Counted from the stretch's first letter, positions 1-5,727 are shown. The stretch is 5,997 nucleotides of DNA from an uncultured Bacillaceae bacterium (GCA_904501845.1 CAJGCH010000191.1:1-5997), one strand, 5' to 3'. Notes: a model not told the origin generated them from the sequence alone. Numbers and translations are program-made.

Positions 1-80
1 AGACCCTACAGGCGTAGCCGAGGAGGCTAAAGCCTTCCTCCCCGCGGAAAGCGAGTGGCCGCAGCGTAATGGAACGAACT
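1..80. repeat. GC-rich repeat-like intergenic element (partial, cut by window edge)
   Basis: This block is much richer in GC than its surroundings and has no supported ORF. Positions 20-28 (GAGGAGGCT) pair with 31-40 (AGCCTTCCTC), with one bulged T and a tight AAA-type loop. GGC-GTA-GCC at 11-19 is a second small stem, and CCGCGG at 42-47 is a palindrome. The arrangement (ACCCTACAGGCG, GCCGAGGAGGCT, CCGCGGAAAGCGAGTGG, ending near AATGGAACG) resembles a repeat I recall being scattered through intergenic regions of many Bacillaceae, sometimes near insertion sequences. That resemblance is memory only. The left end lies outside the window, so neither full length nor target duplication can be judged. 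Confidence 0.5.
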
Positions 81-187
81 TGTTCTTGCAACGCAACTCG
101 TTAATACGTCACAAAGTCTATTAAGGTAGCTGTCGTTCGTCTTTCAGAATCGTTTTAACAAGTTCTGTCCCAGCCTTTTTCGCTATA
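71..187. other. Non-coding spacer with long-range inverted arms next to the regulator's stop codon
   Basis: No gene is supported here. Positions 71-84 (GGAACGAACTTGTT) and 157-170 (AACAAGTTCTGTCC) are inverted copies matching at 12 of 14 positions, with an uninterrupted 9-bp core (76-84 with 157-165). The right arm runs directly into CAGCC and TTTTT (176-180). Read rightwards this looks like the descending half of a terminator, but the loop of about 72 nt is long. TGTCCCAGCCTTTTT is also the kind of arm often seen in Bacillaceae terminators paired with AAAAAGGCTGGGACA; that matching left arm is absent. On the minus strand, where the regulator transcript ends, I see no stem followed by a T-run, so its terminator was not identified. 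Confidence 0.35.
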
Positions 188-1429
188 TTATTCACCATCA
201 TTTTTCCGTTTATGCTGCTTCATATATTGGGATGGTGTCATTGAAGTGAATTTTTTGAACACGCGGCTGAAATAATTAACATCATTAAAGCCCACGATAA
301 AGGCAACATCGGTAATGGAGGTTTGCTTGTTATGGAGATAAATCTTCGCTGACTCTACGCGTTTTTGATTGATGAAGTCGATGACGCTTTGCCCTGTCTC
401 CTGTTTGAACTTTCTGGATAGATGCGAGGGATTGGCATGGATGGAATCGGCGATTTCTTGCAAGGTCAAAGGGCTGTCGATATTTAATCGTATGTAATCA
501 ACCGCTTTTTTGACAAGCTCACTATACTGGAGAGTAGAATATTCCTTTACGAGATCACAATACTCATCCAGCATTACTTCGGCAAGCTTGTTTAAATAAG
601 GCATATTTGGTGCCCGCTCAATTAAGATTGCATATTTATCGGAAATTTCATGAATATAGACAGGATGAACGCCTCCAAACCTAGCTGCTACGCGGCAGAG
701 TGTGTTCAGTACCAAGATTAAATTTTTTGAAGCGCGAATTGGACTTTCAGGCACTCGGTTTTCTAAGTAAGTATCTTGGATATTAATTTTTATGTTTTCG
801 ATTTTTCGCTTATCGCCAGTCATGATGGCCTGCATGAACTCCTGTTCTTGACGATACGTCGTTTCAATGTTGTGTTTATTTTCATCGATAATTGTTTTAA
901 TCGATTCTTTGCTTTGCGTTGCGGGCGGCTCATCTGAAGTGATTAATTGTGCCTCAATGAAGGGATTTGAGCATAAATTGACCAGTAATTCACCAATACT
1001 ATTACTAGCACTATTATGAACAACCGAAAGGGATTCATAAAATTCCTGTAAAGCCGTTCGTTCACTAATCGGTATTTTATTTTCTGAAATAATACTACTT
1101 AAAAAATCTGTTCCGGGAACACTTGATAAAAAAGGACCGACCATGATGAACCCATAGTAAGTTGCTTGATTCCAGATGCCTGCCGCAATATATTGAAGTC
1201 GAAAGCGATTGATATAGTAGTAAAAAGAATTTGCGGGATGTTGTTTAAGATAATCGTTCATTTGTCTAAAATCATTCTCGAAGTTTTGTAAGGCAGCCGG
1301 GATATTTTGTTTAACCTTCTGGATAAGAGCCGTATCTTCTTGGTTAACATATCTTACGTCTATCTTGCTAATGGAAAAGGCTATATGACAAATTTTATTT
1401 AAATCCTTTAGGCGTTTTTGTGGCAACAT
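188..1429 (-). CDS. AraC/XylS-family transcriptional regulator
   Basis: A 413-residue probable DNA-binding regulator of the divergent glycosidase-kinase genes. The C-terminal ~100 residues form a typical AraC double helix-turn-helix. The first runs from about 321 to 343 (LTLQEIADSIHANPSHLSRK), and the second from about 371 to 402, containing the conserved VGFNDVNYFSRVFKK and the family-end pattern TPSQY. The N-terminal ~300 residues should sense the inducer, but I cannot name the domain. It has an aromatic-rich stretch with GPF at 98-100 and a GGVHPVYIHEISDKYA segment at 252-267 that recurs, as I recall, in AraC-type regulators of Firmicutes. No signal peptide or membrane segment is visible. 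The ATG at 1429-1427 follows a weak AAAAGAG Shine-Dalgarno at about 8 nt. The divergent arrangement suggests local control of sugar genes; direction of control (activator or repressor) and ligand are inference, with glucuronate or a glucuronide the likeliest. Confidence 0.9.
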   Translation of the reverse strand: MLPQKRLKDLNKICHIAFSISKIDVRYVNQEDTALIQKVKQNIPAALQNFENDFRQMNDYLKQHPANSFYYYINRFRLQYIAAGIWNQATYYGFIMVGPFLSSVPGTDFLSSIISENKIPISERTALQEFYESLSVVHNSASNSIGELLVNLCSNPFIEAQLITSDEPPATQSKESIKTIIDENKHNIETTYRQEQEFMQAIMTGDKRKIENIKINIQDTYLENRVPESPIRASKNLILVLNTLCRVAARFGGVHPVYIHEISDKYAILIERAPNMPYLNKLAEVMLDEYCDLVKEYSTLQYSELVKKAVDYIRLNIDSPLTLQEIADSIHANPSHLSRKFKQETGQSVIDFINQKRVESAKIYLHNKQTSITDVAFIVGFNDVNYFSRVFKKFTSMTPSQYMKQHKRKNDGE

Positions 1430-1479
1430 TTCATCATCTCTTTTGTTTTTTATTTAGTTTATCGTAAAAGATGCAATAA

Positions 1480-1493
1480 TTATACTAGTATAA
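1480..1493. promoter_or_regulatory. Perfect 14-bp palindrome TTATACTAGTATAA
   Basis: TTATACTAGTATAA is a perfect palindrome overlapping the leftward -10 candidate at 1479-1484. Its half, TATACTAG, recurs exactly at 1529-1536, 48 bp away, over the rightward -10 candidate. It could be a regulator binding site, for instance for autoregulation of the AraC-type gene, or simply back-to-back -10-like sequence in AT-rich DNA. No binding consensus is known to me for this regulator. Confidence 0.35.
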
Positions 1494-1544
1494 GCAAAAA
1501 TGTGCGATTAATATTTGGGCTTCTATACTATACTAGGATTATCA

Positions 1545-1566
1545 ATTTGTGAAAGAAAACACAAAT
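1545..1566. promoter_or_regulatory. Inverted repeat downstream of GH2 promoter: candidate operator or cre-like site
   Basis: ATTTGTG (1545-1551) and CACAAAT (1560-1566) are perfect inverted halves, 8 bp apart, lying just after the -10 candidate at 1529-1534, so a bound repressor would block initiation or early elongation. The stretch 1547-1562 (TTGTGAAAGAAAACAC) fits the catabolite-responsive element consensus WTGNNARCGNWWWCAW except for two positions: the central C is A, and the last W is C. That makes it a possible weak CcpA site, which would suit a secondary carbon source. A specific operator for another regulator is equally possible. Confidence 0.4.
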
Positions 1567-1581
1567 TCTATTTGCTCATTT

Positions 1582-1608
1582 TTTCACAAATATTATTTTA
1601 ATAATATT
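1582..1608. promoter_or_regulatory. Third TTTGTG-family half-site and AT-only inverted repeat in the GH2 leader
   Basis: TTTCACAAAT at 1582-1591 is the exact reverse complement of ATTTGTGAAA at 1545-1554, giving a 10-bp inverted repeat separated by 27 bp. Together with CACAAAT at 1560-1566 there are three copies of the same half-site between promoter and start codon. Overlapping it, AATATTATT (1589-1597) and AATAATATT (1600-1608) form an inverted repeat with a 2-bp spacer directly before the ribosome binding site. In RNA that second hairpin is A-U only and weak. Confidence 0.35.
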
Positions 1609-1629
1609 ATTTCCTAAGGAGAGTAAATC

Positions 1630-3927
1630 ATGAGAAAAATCGTAAACATCAATGATTCATGGAAATTTATTAAACAAGATGAAGTTAACGCTTACAATAA
1701 AAGCTTTGATGATACTAGCTGGGAAACTGTCAGTGTTCCGCATACTTGGAATGCGATTGATGGAGCAAATGGTTTCGATTTTCACAAAGGTGCTTGCTGG
1801 TACCGCAAGGAAGTAATGGTTGATACACTAGAGCAAGGAAACCGTGTGTACATTGAGTTCAACGGTTCTAACAGCATTACGGACGTATATGTAAACGGCC
1901 ACCATATGGGACAGCACCGCGGCGGATATTCCACTTTCCGTTTTGATATCACAGATGTGGTTGAGTTCGGAAAAGCAAACACAGTATCCGTAAAAGTGGA
2001 TAACACAGTTGTGGAAGATGTATATCCGCAAATGGCTGACTTCACTTTCTATGGCGGTATGTACCGCGATGTTAACTTGGTTATCACAAACCATGTTCAC
2101 TTTGACTTGATGGATTACGGTTCACAAGGTATTTATATCGTTCAAGATGAAGTAAACGAAGAGAAAGCGGCTTTGACGATTAAGTCCAAACTCGTCAACG
2201 ATCTTGATACAGAAAAGAAAGTACGCCTTTGGGCAGACCTCTTTGACGCTGAAGGCAATGTGGTTGCCTATGCTGCGAAAGATGTTGTTCTCGCAGCTGG
2301 CGAAAACAAAGAGGTGGAAATGCCTGCAGTCATTAAAAACCCAACTCTTTGGAACGGCAGAAAAAATGCTTACATGTATAGAGCAAACGTGAGCTTAACA
2401 AGCTTCAATGACACGATTGATGAAATTTCCATTCCATTTGGTGTGAGATACTTCGAAGTGGACCCAGACAAAGGATTCATCCTTAATGGACAGCCTTTAC
2501 GCCTAAATGGTGTTTCTCGTCACCAAGATAGAAAAGACATGGGCTGGGCGATTACGAAGAAAGAACATAAGGAAGATATGGAATTGATCAAAGAGGTTGG
2601 CGCGACTTCTATCCGCCTGGCTCACTACCAGCATGACCAATACTTCTATGATCTCTGTGACCAAGAGGGTATGGTTGTATGGGCTGAAATTCCATTCATT
2701 TCTATTATGTCTAAAACTGAATTAGAAGGAATCAACGCGAAACAGCAAATGATCGAGTTGATCAGACAAAACTTCAACCACCCATCCATTATGTTCTGGG
2801 GCGTACAAAATGAGATCCAAATCGGCGGTAACCGTCCAGAGGTTAGAAAGTTAGTAAGAGAGCTGGCTGAATTAACGAAAAAAGAAGATCCAACACGCTT
2901 GACTACACAAGCGAACGTTATGTTTGTACCTGATAATGATGAGTACAACTATATGACAGATATTATTGGATACAATAAATATTATGGCTGGTATCAAGGG
3001 GAAGCAGAAGATTTTGGTCCTTGGATTGACGGGTACCATGCAACAAACCCTACAGTTCCTTTAGGTATTTCCGAATACGGTGCAGAGGGAATCATCGAAT
3101 ACCATACAGATGATGCAAAGGTGAAGGACTACACAGAAGAATATCATGCACTATACCACGAAAAAGTGTGGAAGATCTTCTCTGAGCGCCCATTCCTCTG
3201 GTCAACATATGTATGGAATATGTTTGACTTCGGCGCTAACATCCGCGATGAAGGCGGCGTACAAGGCAGAAACAACAAAGGCTTGATCACTTATGACCGC
3301 AAAATTAAGAAAGATGCTTTCTTCATGTACAAAGCAAACTGGTCAGATGAAAAAGTTCTTCACATCACAAGCAAACGCTATATTGACCGTGCGGATGAAG
3401 CAATCACGGTGAAAATTTATTCCAACTGTGATGAAGTAACGCTTTATGTTAACGGAACAGAGGTAGCGACACAAACAGGCGAAGATAAAGTCTTCATCTT
3501 TGAAAATGTTGCGCTGCAGTCAGGCTTGAACGAAGTAAGAGCCGTATCCGGCGATGTAGAAGACACTGCATTCTTCAATAAAGTTGAGGAAGCTAATCCA
3601 AGCTATGTTCTTCCTGAGAGTGAGGCTGGCGGAGTTGTAGATAACTGGTTCGAAATGCCTGAAGACATGGGCGAAGTTGAAATTGAAGAGTTAGAAATCA
3701 CGGATGATGTTTACTCAACTCGCTGCACATTTGGGGAATTATTTGCGAACCCAGAAACAAAAGCCGTATTGCAAAAATATTTAAGTGGCTTCTCTGAAGA
3801 ACATCCAATGTATGGTATGGCAGAAGGCATGCAAATCGATATGCTGGCTAGCTTGTCACCAGAGATGTTCACAGAAAAATTAATGTATATGCTTAACAAA
3901 GACCTGACAAAAATTAAAAAAGCATAA
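1630..3927 (+). CDS. GH2 family beta-glycosidase, probable beta-glucuronidase (beta-galactosidase possible)
   Basis: A 765-residue retaining glycosidase, probably cytoplasmic since there is no signal peptide. Domains in order: N-terminal sugar-binding jelly-roll (about 1-155, with WYRKEV and DVYVNGHHMGQHRGGY), immunoglobulin-like domain (about 165-272), TIM barrel (about 275-572), a further Ig-like/DUF4982-type domain (about 580-645, with VTLYVNGTEV), an acidic linker, and a helical tail (698-765). The acid/base is E395 in WGVQNE and the nucleophile is E482 in GISEYG. N548-N549-K550 lies where beta-glucuronidases carry the N-x-K motif that binds the substrate carboxylate; as far as I recall some related GH2 enzymes without proven glucuronidase activity have similar residues. 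It is longer than the roughly 600-residue E. coli UidA and lacks that enzyme's long active-site loop before the acid/base helix. AAGGAG at 1616-1621 fixes the start. A KDG-type kinase downstream favours glucuronide hydrolysis. Family membership is nearly certain, the substrate is not. Confidence 0.9.
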   Translation: MRKIVNINDSWKFIKQDEVNAYNKSFDDTSWETVSVPHTWNAIDGANGFDFHKGACWYRKEVMVDTLEQGNRVYIEFNGSNSITDVYVNGHHMGQHRGGYSTFRFDITDVVEFGKANTVSVKVDNTVVEDVYPQMADFTFYGGMYRDVNLVITNHVHFDLMDYGSQGIYIVQDEVNEEKAALTIKSKLVNDLDTEKKVRLWADLFDAEGNVVAYAAKDVVLAAGENKEVEMPAVIKNPTLWNGRKNAYMYRANVSLTSFNDTIDEISIPFGVRYFEVDPDKGFILNGQPLRLNGVSRHQDRKDMGWAITKKEHKEDMELIKEVGATSIRLAHYQHDQYFYDLCDQEGMVVWAEIPFISIMSKTELEGINAKQQMIELIRQNFNHPSIMFWGVQNEIQIGGNRPEVRKLVRELAELTKKEDPTRLTTQANVMFVPDNDEYNYMTDIIGYNKYYGWYQGEAEDFGPWIDGYHATNPTVPLGISEYGAEGIIEYHTDDAKVKDYTEEYHALYHEKVWKIFSERPFLWSTYVWNMFDFGANIRDEGGVQGRNNKGLITYDRKIKKDAFFMYKANWSDEKVLHITSKRYIDRADEAITVKIYSNCDEVTLYVNGTEVATQTGEDKVFIFENVALQSGLNEVRAVSGDVEDTAFFNKVEEANPSYVLPESEAGGVVDNWFEMPEDMGEVEIEELEITDDVYSTRCTFGELFANPETKAVLQKYLSGFSEEHPMYGMAEGMQIDMLASLSPEMFTEKLMYMLNKDLTKIKKA
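3721..3924 (+). other. Helical C-terminal module of the GH2 protein (residues 698-765)
   Basis: After the beta domains and an acidic linker (about 662-697, rich in E and D), the chain ends in a predicted helical segment: RCTFGELFANPETKAVLQKY, then a G-x-x-x-x-x-HPM turn, a GMQIDMLASLSP helix start and an EKLMYMLNKDLTKI ending. The pattern (T-x-GEL-x-x-NPE-x-K-x-VL-x-KY, GM-x-x-x-x-LA, then a last helix) is one I recall at the C-termini of quite different Firmicute carbohydrate enzymes, including some GH3 glycosidases. It is not part of the catalytic fold; a role in oligomerisation is a guess. Confidence 0.5.
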
Positions 3928-3933
3928 TAGCAG

Positions 3934-3948
3934 CGTGCAGTCTGCACG
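3934..3948 (+). other. Short perfect RNA hairpin after the GH2 stop codon
   Basis: CGTGCA (3934-3939) and TGCACG (3943-3948) pair perfectly around a GTC loop, just after the TAA stop. No T-run follows, so it is unlikely to end transcription by itself. It could protect the 3' end of the upstream message. Confidence 0.4.
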
Positions 3949-3967
3949 AACCTGATTTACCTTACGG

Positions 3968-4001
3968 GAGAGCGGCTAGATTCTTGATCTAGTCGTTCTT
4001 T
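3968..4001 (+). terminator. Intergenic hairpin, partial terminator or attenuator between GH2 gene and kinase
   Basis: CGGCTAGAT (3973-3981) pairs with ATCTAGTCG (3987-3995) around a TCTTG loop, with one G-U pair. Pairing continues outward with GAGAG (3968-3972) against TTCTT (3996-4000), giving a stem of about 14 bp. The 3' side is T-rich but broken (TTCTTTGG), so termination would be incomplete. The kinase lacks an obvious promoter of its own, so partial read-through from the glycosidase gene, reducing kinase expression, is the likely effect. Confidence 0.5.
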
Positions 4002-4024
4002 GGACTAATTCGAAAGATGGTGTA

Positions 4025-5029
4025 ATGATGAAGTCAATCATGTTGTTTGGAGAAATGCTATTGCGTCTAACTCCCTCCAATCATCAATTATTCATTCAGG
4101 CCAGCCAATTGAACATGGTTTATGGCGGCTCTGAGGCGAATATCGCGGTCGCTTTAAGCAATTGGGGAGAAAAAACGTCTTATGCTACATGTGTTCCGGA
4201 TAATAACATCGGATTGGCGGCGATTATGCAATTGCGTCAATTTGGGGTTAATACGGATTATGTGATTCAGCAGGGTCATAAGATGGGACTTTATTTTGTA
4301 GAGGAAGGACACTCCATCCGTCCGACAGAGGTTACCTATGACCGTCAAAATTCAGCATTTGTCGATGCTGTGCCAAGTGACTATCAGCTTGAGGAAATGC
4401 TCGACCAAGCGAAGTGGCTGCATGTCAGCGGGATTAGCTTAGGCGTCAGCAAACAAGCCCGTGAAACAACGCTGGCGCTTGTGAAATTGGCCCGTCAAAA
4501 AGGAATCAAAGTCAGCTTCGATTTCAATTATCGCGCGAAATTATGGAGCATTGAAGAAGCTAGGGAGGCCTTCATTGAAATCCTGCCTTACGTAAATGTT
4601 TGCTTCGGAAGCTATATGGATGTTCTCACTCTTCGCCAAGAGAAAAGAACGGTAAAATCTTTTGATGAAAAGATTGAATTACTCAAAGAGCTTCAAAAGG
4701 AATATAACTTCGATCAAATCTTTACGACCGAACGCGAGATTCTTGATGATAATGTCCAGAACTTAAGCTGTGCGGTTATCACTGGCACCGAGCATCATAA
4801 ACTTGGCCCGGTTAGAGTCAATGTCCTTGATCGAATCGGTACAGGTGATTCATTTGTTGCGGGAGCGTTGTTCGGCCTTGCGAATAACTACAGCCTTCAA
4901 GAGACATTGGATTTCGCCTTATCATCATTTGCTTTAAAGCATACGATTGTAGGCGACTTCCAGGTTGCGAGCAAAGAAGCGGTTCAAGGATTCGACCTGA
5001 ATGGCGAGAAGGTTATTATTAAAAGATAA
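4025..5029 (+). CDS. kdgK: 2-keto-3-deoxygluconate kinase (PfkB/ribokinase family sugar kinase)
   Basis: A 334-residue cytoplasmic kinase predicted to phosphorylate KDG to KDPG with ATP, the step before aldolase cleavage in hexuronate catabolism. The N-terminus GEMLLRLTP (9-17) and MVYGGSEANIAVALSNWG (31-48) match the first PfkB region, with its GG-x-x-AN pattern. FDFNYRAKLWS (165-175) is typical of the KDG kinase subgroup. The second PfkB signature is DRIGTGDSFVAGAL (269-282), where GTGD forms the anion hole and D275 is the expected catalytic base. The length is normal for the family. Two adjacent ATGs could start it: the SD-like AAAGATGG (4013-4020) is only 4 nt from 4025 but 7 nt from 4028, so translation may begin at the second, one residue shorter. 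It lies 97 bp after the GH2 gene on the same strand and ends at a strong terminator. Another sugar kinase specificity is possible but less likely. Confidence 0.82.
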   Translation: MMKSIMLFGEMLLRLTPSNHQLFIQASQLNMVYGGSEANIAVALSNWGEKTSYATCVPDNNIGLAAIMQLRQFGVNTDYVIQQGHKMGLYFVEEGHSIRPTEVTYDRQNSAFVDAVPSDYQLEEMLDQAKWLHVSGISLGVSKQARETTLALVKLARQKGIKVSFDFNYRAKLWSIEEAREAFIEILPYVNVCFGSYMDVLTLRQEKRTVKSFDEKIELLKELQKEYNFDQIFTTEREILDDNVQNLSCAVITGTEHHKLGPVRVNVLDRIGTGDSFVAGALFGLANNYSLQETLDFALSSFALKHTIVGDFQVASKEAVQGFDLNGEKVIIKR

Positions 5030-5044
5030 GATATCTAGTATGTG

Positions 5045-5083
5045 GGAGCGTTAGTCCTTTTGGACAACGCTCCTTATTTATTT
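5045..5083 (+). terminator. Rho-independent terminator after the kinase gene
   Basis: GGAGCGTT (5045-5052) pairs with AACGCTCC (5066-5073). Inside, GTCC (5054-5057) pairs with GGAC (5062-5065) around TTTT, with a single bulged A. A T-rich tail (TTATTTATTT, 5074-5083) follows. This closes the glycosidase-kinase unit 15 nt after the kinase stop. Confidence 0.85.
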
Positions 5084-5141
5084 AATGAAGAGCTTTAAGC
5101 GCAGGCTTTTGCCAGCTGGAATCACGTGTTTTCGTGTACGG

Positions 5142-5169
5142 GGTATATATACCTGCATGTGGTTATAAT
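5142..5169 (+). promoter_or_regulatory. Promoter of the lipoprotein gene with a 12-bp palindrome at the -35 position
   Basis: TATAAT at 5164-5169 is a perfect sigma-A -10, 34 nt before the lipoprotein ATG. Where a -35 should sit (about 5141-5147) there is no TTGACA-like hexamer; instead GGTATATATACC (5142-5153) forms a perfect palindrome. A palindrome replacing the -35 suggests control by a dimeric regulator, identity unknown. CACG-TGTTTT-CGTG just upstream (5123-5136) is a small potential hairpin or second half-site pair. The remaining DNA between 5084 and 5203 shows nothing else. Confidence 0.45.
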
Positions 5170-5203
5170 AGGAAATGATTATATGCACCTTGGGGGGCAA
5201 TGA

Positions 5204-5647
5204 ATGAATAAAGTATTTACCTTAATCATGCTTAGTTTTTTGCTCCTTTTGTCGGCCTGCGGGAATGAAGCTGAGAAAAATAAAGCAGAATCTGGGACAG
5301 ATAAATCGAATAAAGAGGAACAAGTTACTGACAGCTTTCCGGTGGAATCAATTGAAGATATTGTTGAGTATTATCAGCGTAACGGAATGACAGCCGAAAT
5401 AATGACAGATAAACATGCTGATATTATTGGAGCAAAAGAGGGTGCCGGACTGAAAATTAATGGTCAAACAGCAGAAATTTATGAGTTTGACCCGTCTAGT
5501 GAGACCTTGAATACGGTGAAAGAAACCAATACCCTATTAGACCGTCATGCTGTCTATAATGGAAACTTTGTCCTTATGGTGTATGAGGACAATGAGGATA
5601 GTGACGAGGTTCTAAGTGTCTTTCAATCATTTAAGTCTAAAAAATGA
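5204..5647 (+). CDS. Small predicted lipoprotein of unknown function
   Basis: A 147-residue protein whose N-terminus is a type II signal peptide: MNK, a hydrophobic stretch (about 4-16), and lipobox LSAC with the lipid-modified cysteine at C19. The mature protein should sit on the outer face of the cytoplasmic membrane. Residues 20-45 are a charged, Lys/Glu-rich linker. A compact domain of about 100 residues follows, with alternating strand- and helix-like segments (IGAKEGAGLKINGQTAEIYE around 75-94, NGNFVLMVYEDN at 119-130) and a short C-terminal helix. This resembles uncharacterised small Bacillus lipoproteins; I cannot name a family. The start is chosen because the G-run at 5192-5197 is 6 nt upstream; an ATG at 5200 leads to a stop after three codons. 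It has its own promoter and terminator, so no link to the sugar genes is implied. Confidence 0.88.
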   Translation: MNKVFTLIMLSFLLLLSACGNEAEKNKAESGTDKSNKEEQVTDSFPVESIEDIVEYYQRNGMTAEIMTDKHADIIGAKEGAGLKINGQTAEIYEFDPSSETLNTVKETNTLLDRHAVYNGNFVLMVYEDNEDSDEVLSVFQSFKSKK

Positions 5648-5727
5648 CTTTGATCGATTCCTGATTGGCAAACAAATGAGATATATAATTGAGAAAATAA
5701 GACATAATATAGAGTTGTTTTAAGTTC

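Larger units (their letters stand above)
1430..1629. promoter_or_regulatory. Divergent promoter/operator region between regulator and GH2 gene
   Basis: About 200 bp of very AT-rich non-coding DNA serves both leaving genes. For the leftward gene, the minus-strand -10 candidate TATAAT lies at 1484-1479, with no good -35. For the rightward gene, two overlapping TATACT hexamers lie at 1524-1529 and 1529-1534, and the sequence 16-18 bp upstream (around 1505-1511, CGATTAA) does not resemble TTGACA. A poor -35 at both promoters would fit activator dependence, as expected for an AraC-type protein. The region also contains the palindrome and inverted repeats listed separately. The GH2 gene has a strong site AAGGAG at 1616-1621, 8 nt before its ATG. 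Confidence 0.6.

Noticed and set aside
1782..2100. Two overlapping antisense reading frames within the GH2 gene
   Set aside because: They overlap conserved GH2 coding sequence, have no ribosome binding site and encode no recognisable protein.
2204..2392. 62-codon reading frame in another frame of the GH2 gene
   Set aside because: It is fully inside a well-supported domain-coding region and has no start signals.
2646..2948. 100-codon antisense reading frame opposite the GH2 active site region
   Set aside because: It is a shadow of the TIM-barrel coding strand with no independent support.
3711..3947. 78-codon antisense frame over the GH2 C-terminus and downstream hairpin
   Set aside because: It overlaps coding sequence and an RNA hairpin and has no upstream signals.
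4154..4348. 64-codon antisense frame within the kinase gene
   Set aside because: It lies inside conserved PfkB coding sequence.
5133..5150. CsoR-type copper operator upstream of the lipoprotein gene
   Set aside because: Only one half resembles the consensus; the ACCC half is absent.
5300..5310. TCTGGGACAG within the lipoprotein gene, resembling the left-edge TGGGACAG motif
   Set aside because: It lies in coding sequence for the linker, without a matching arm or T-run; most likely chance.
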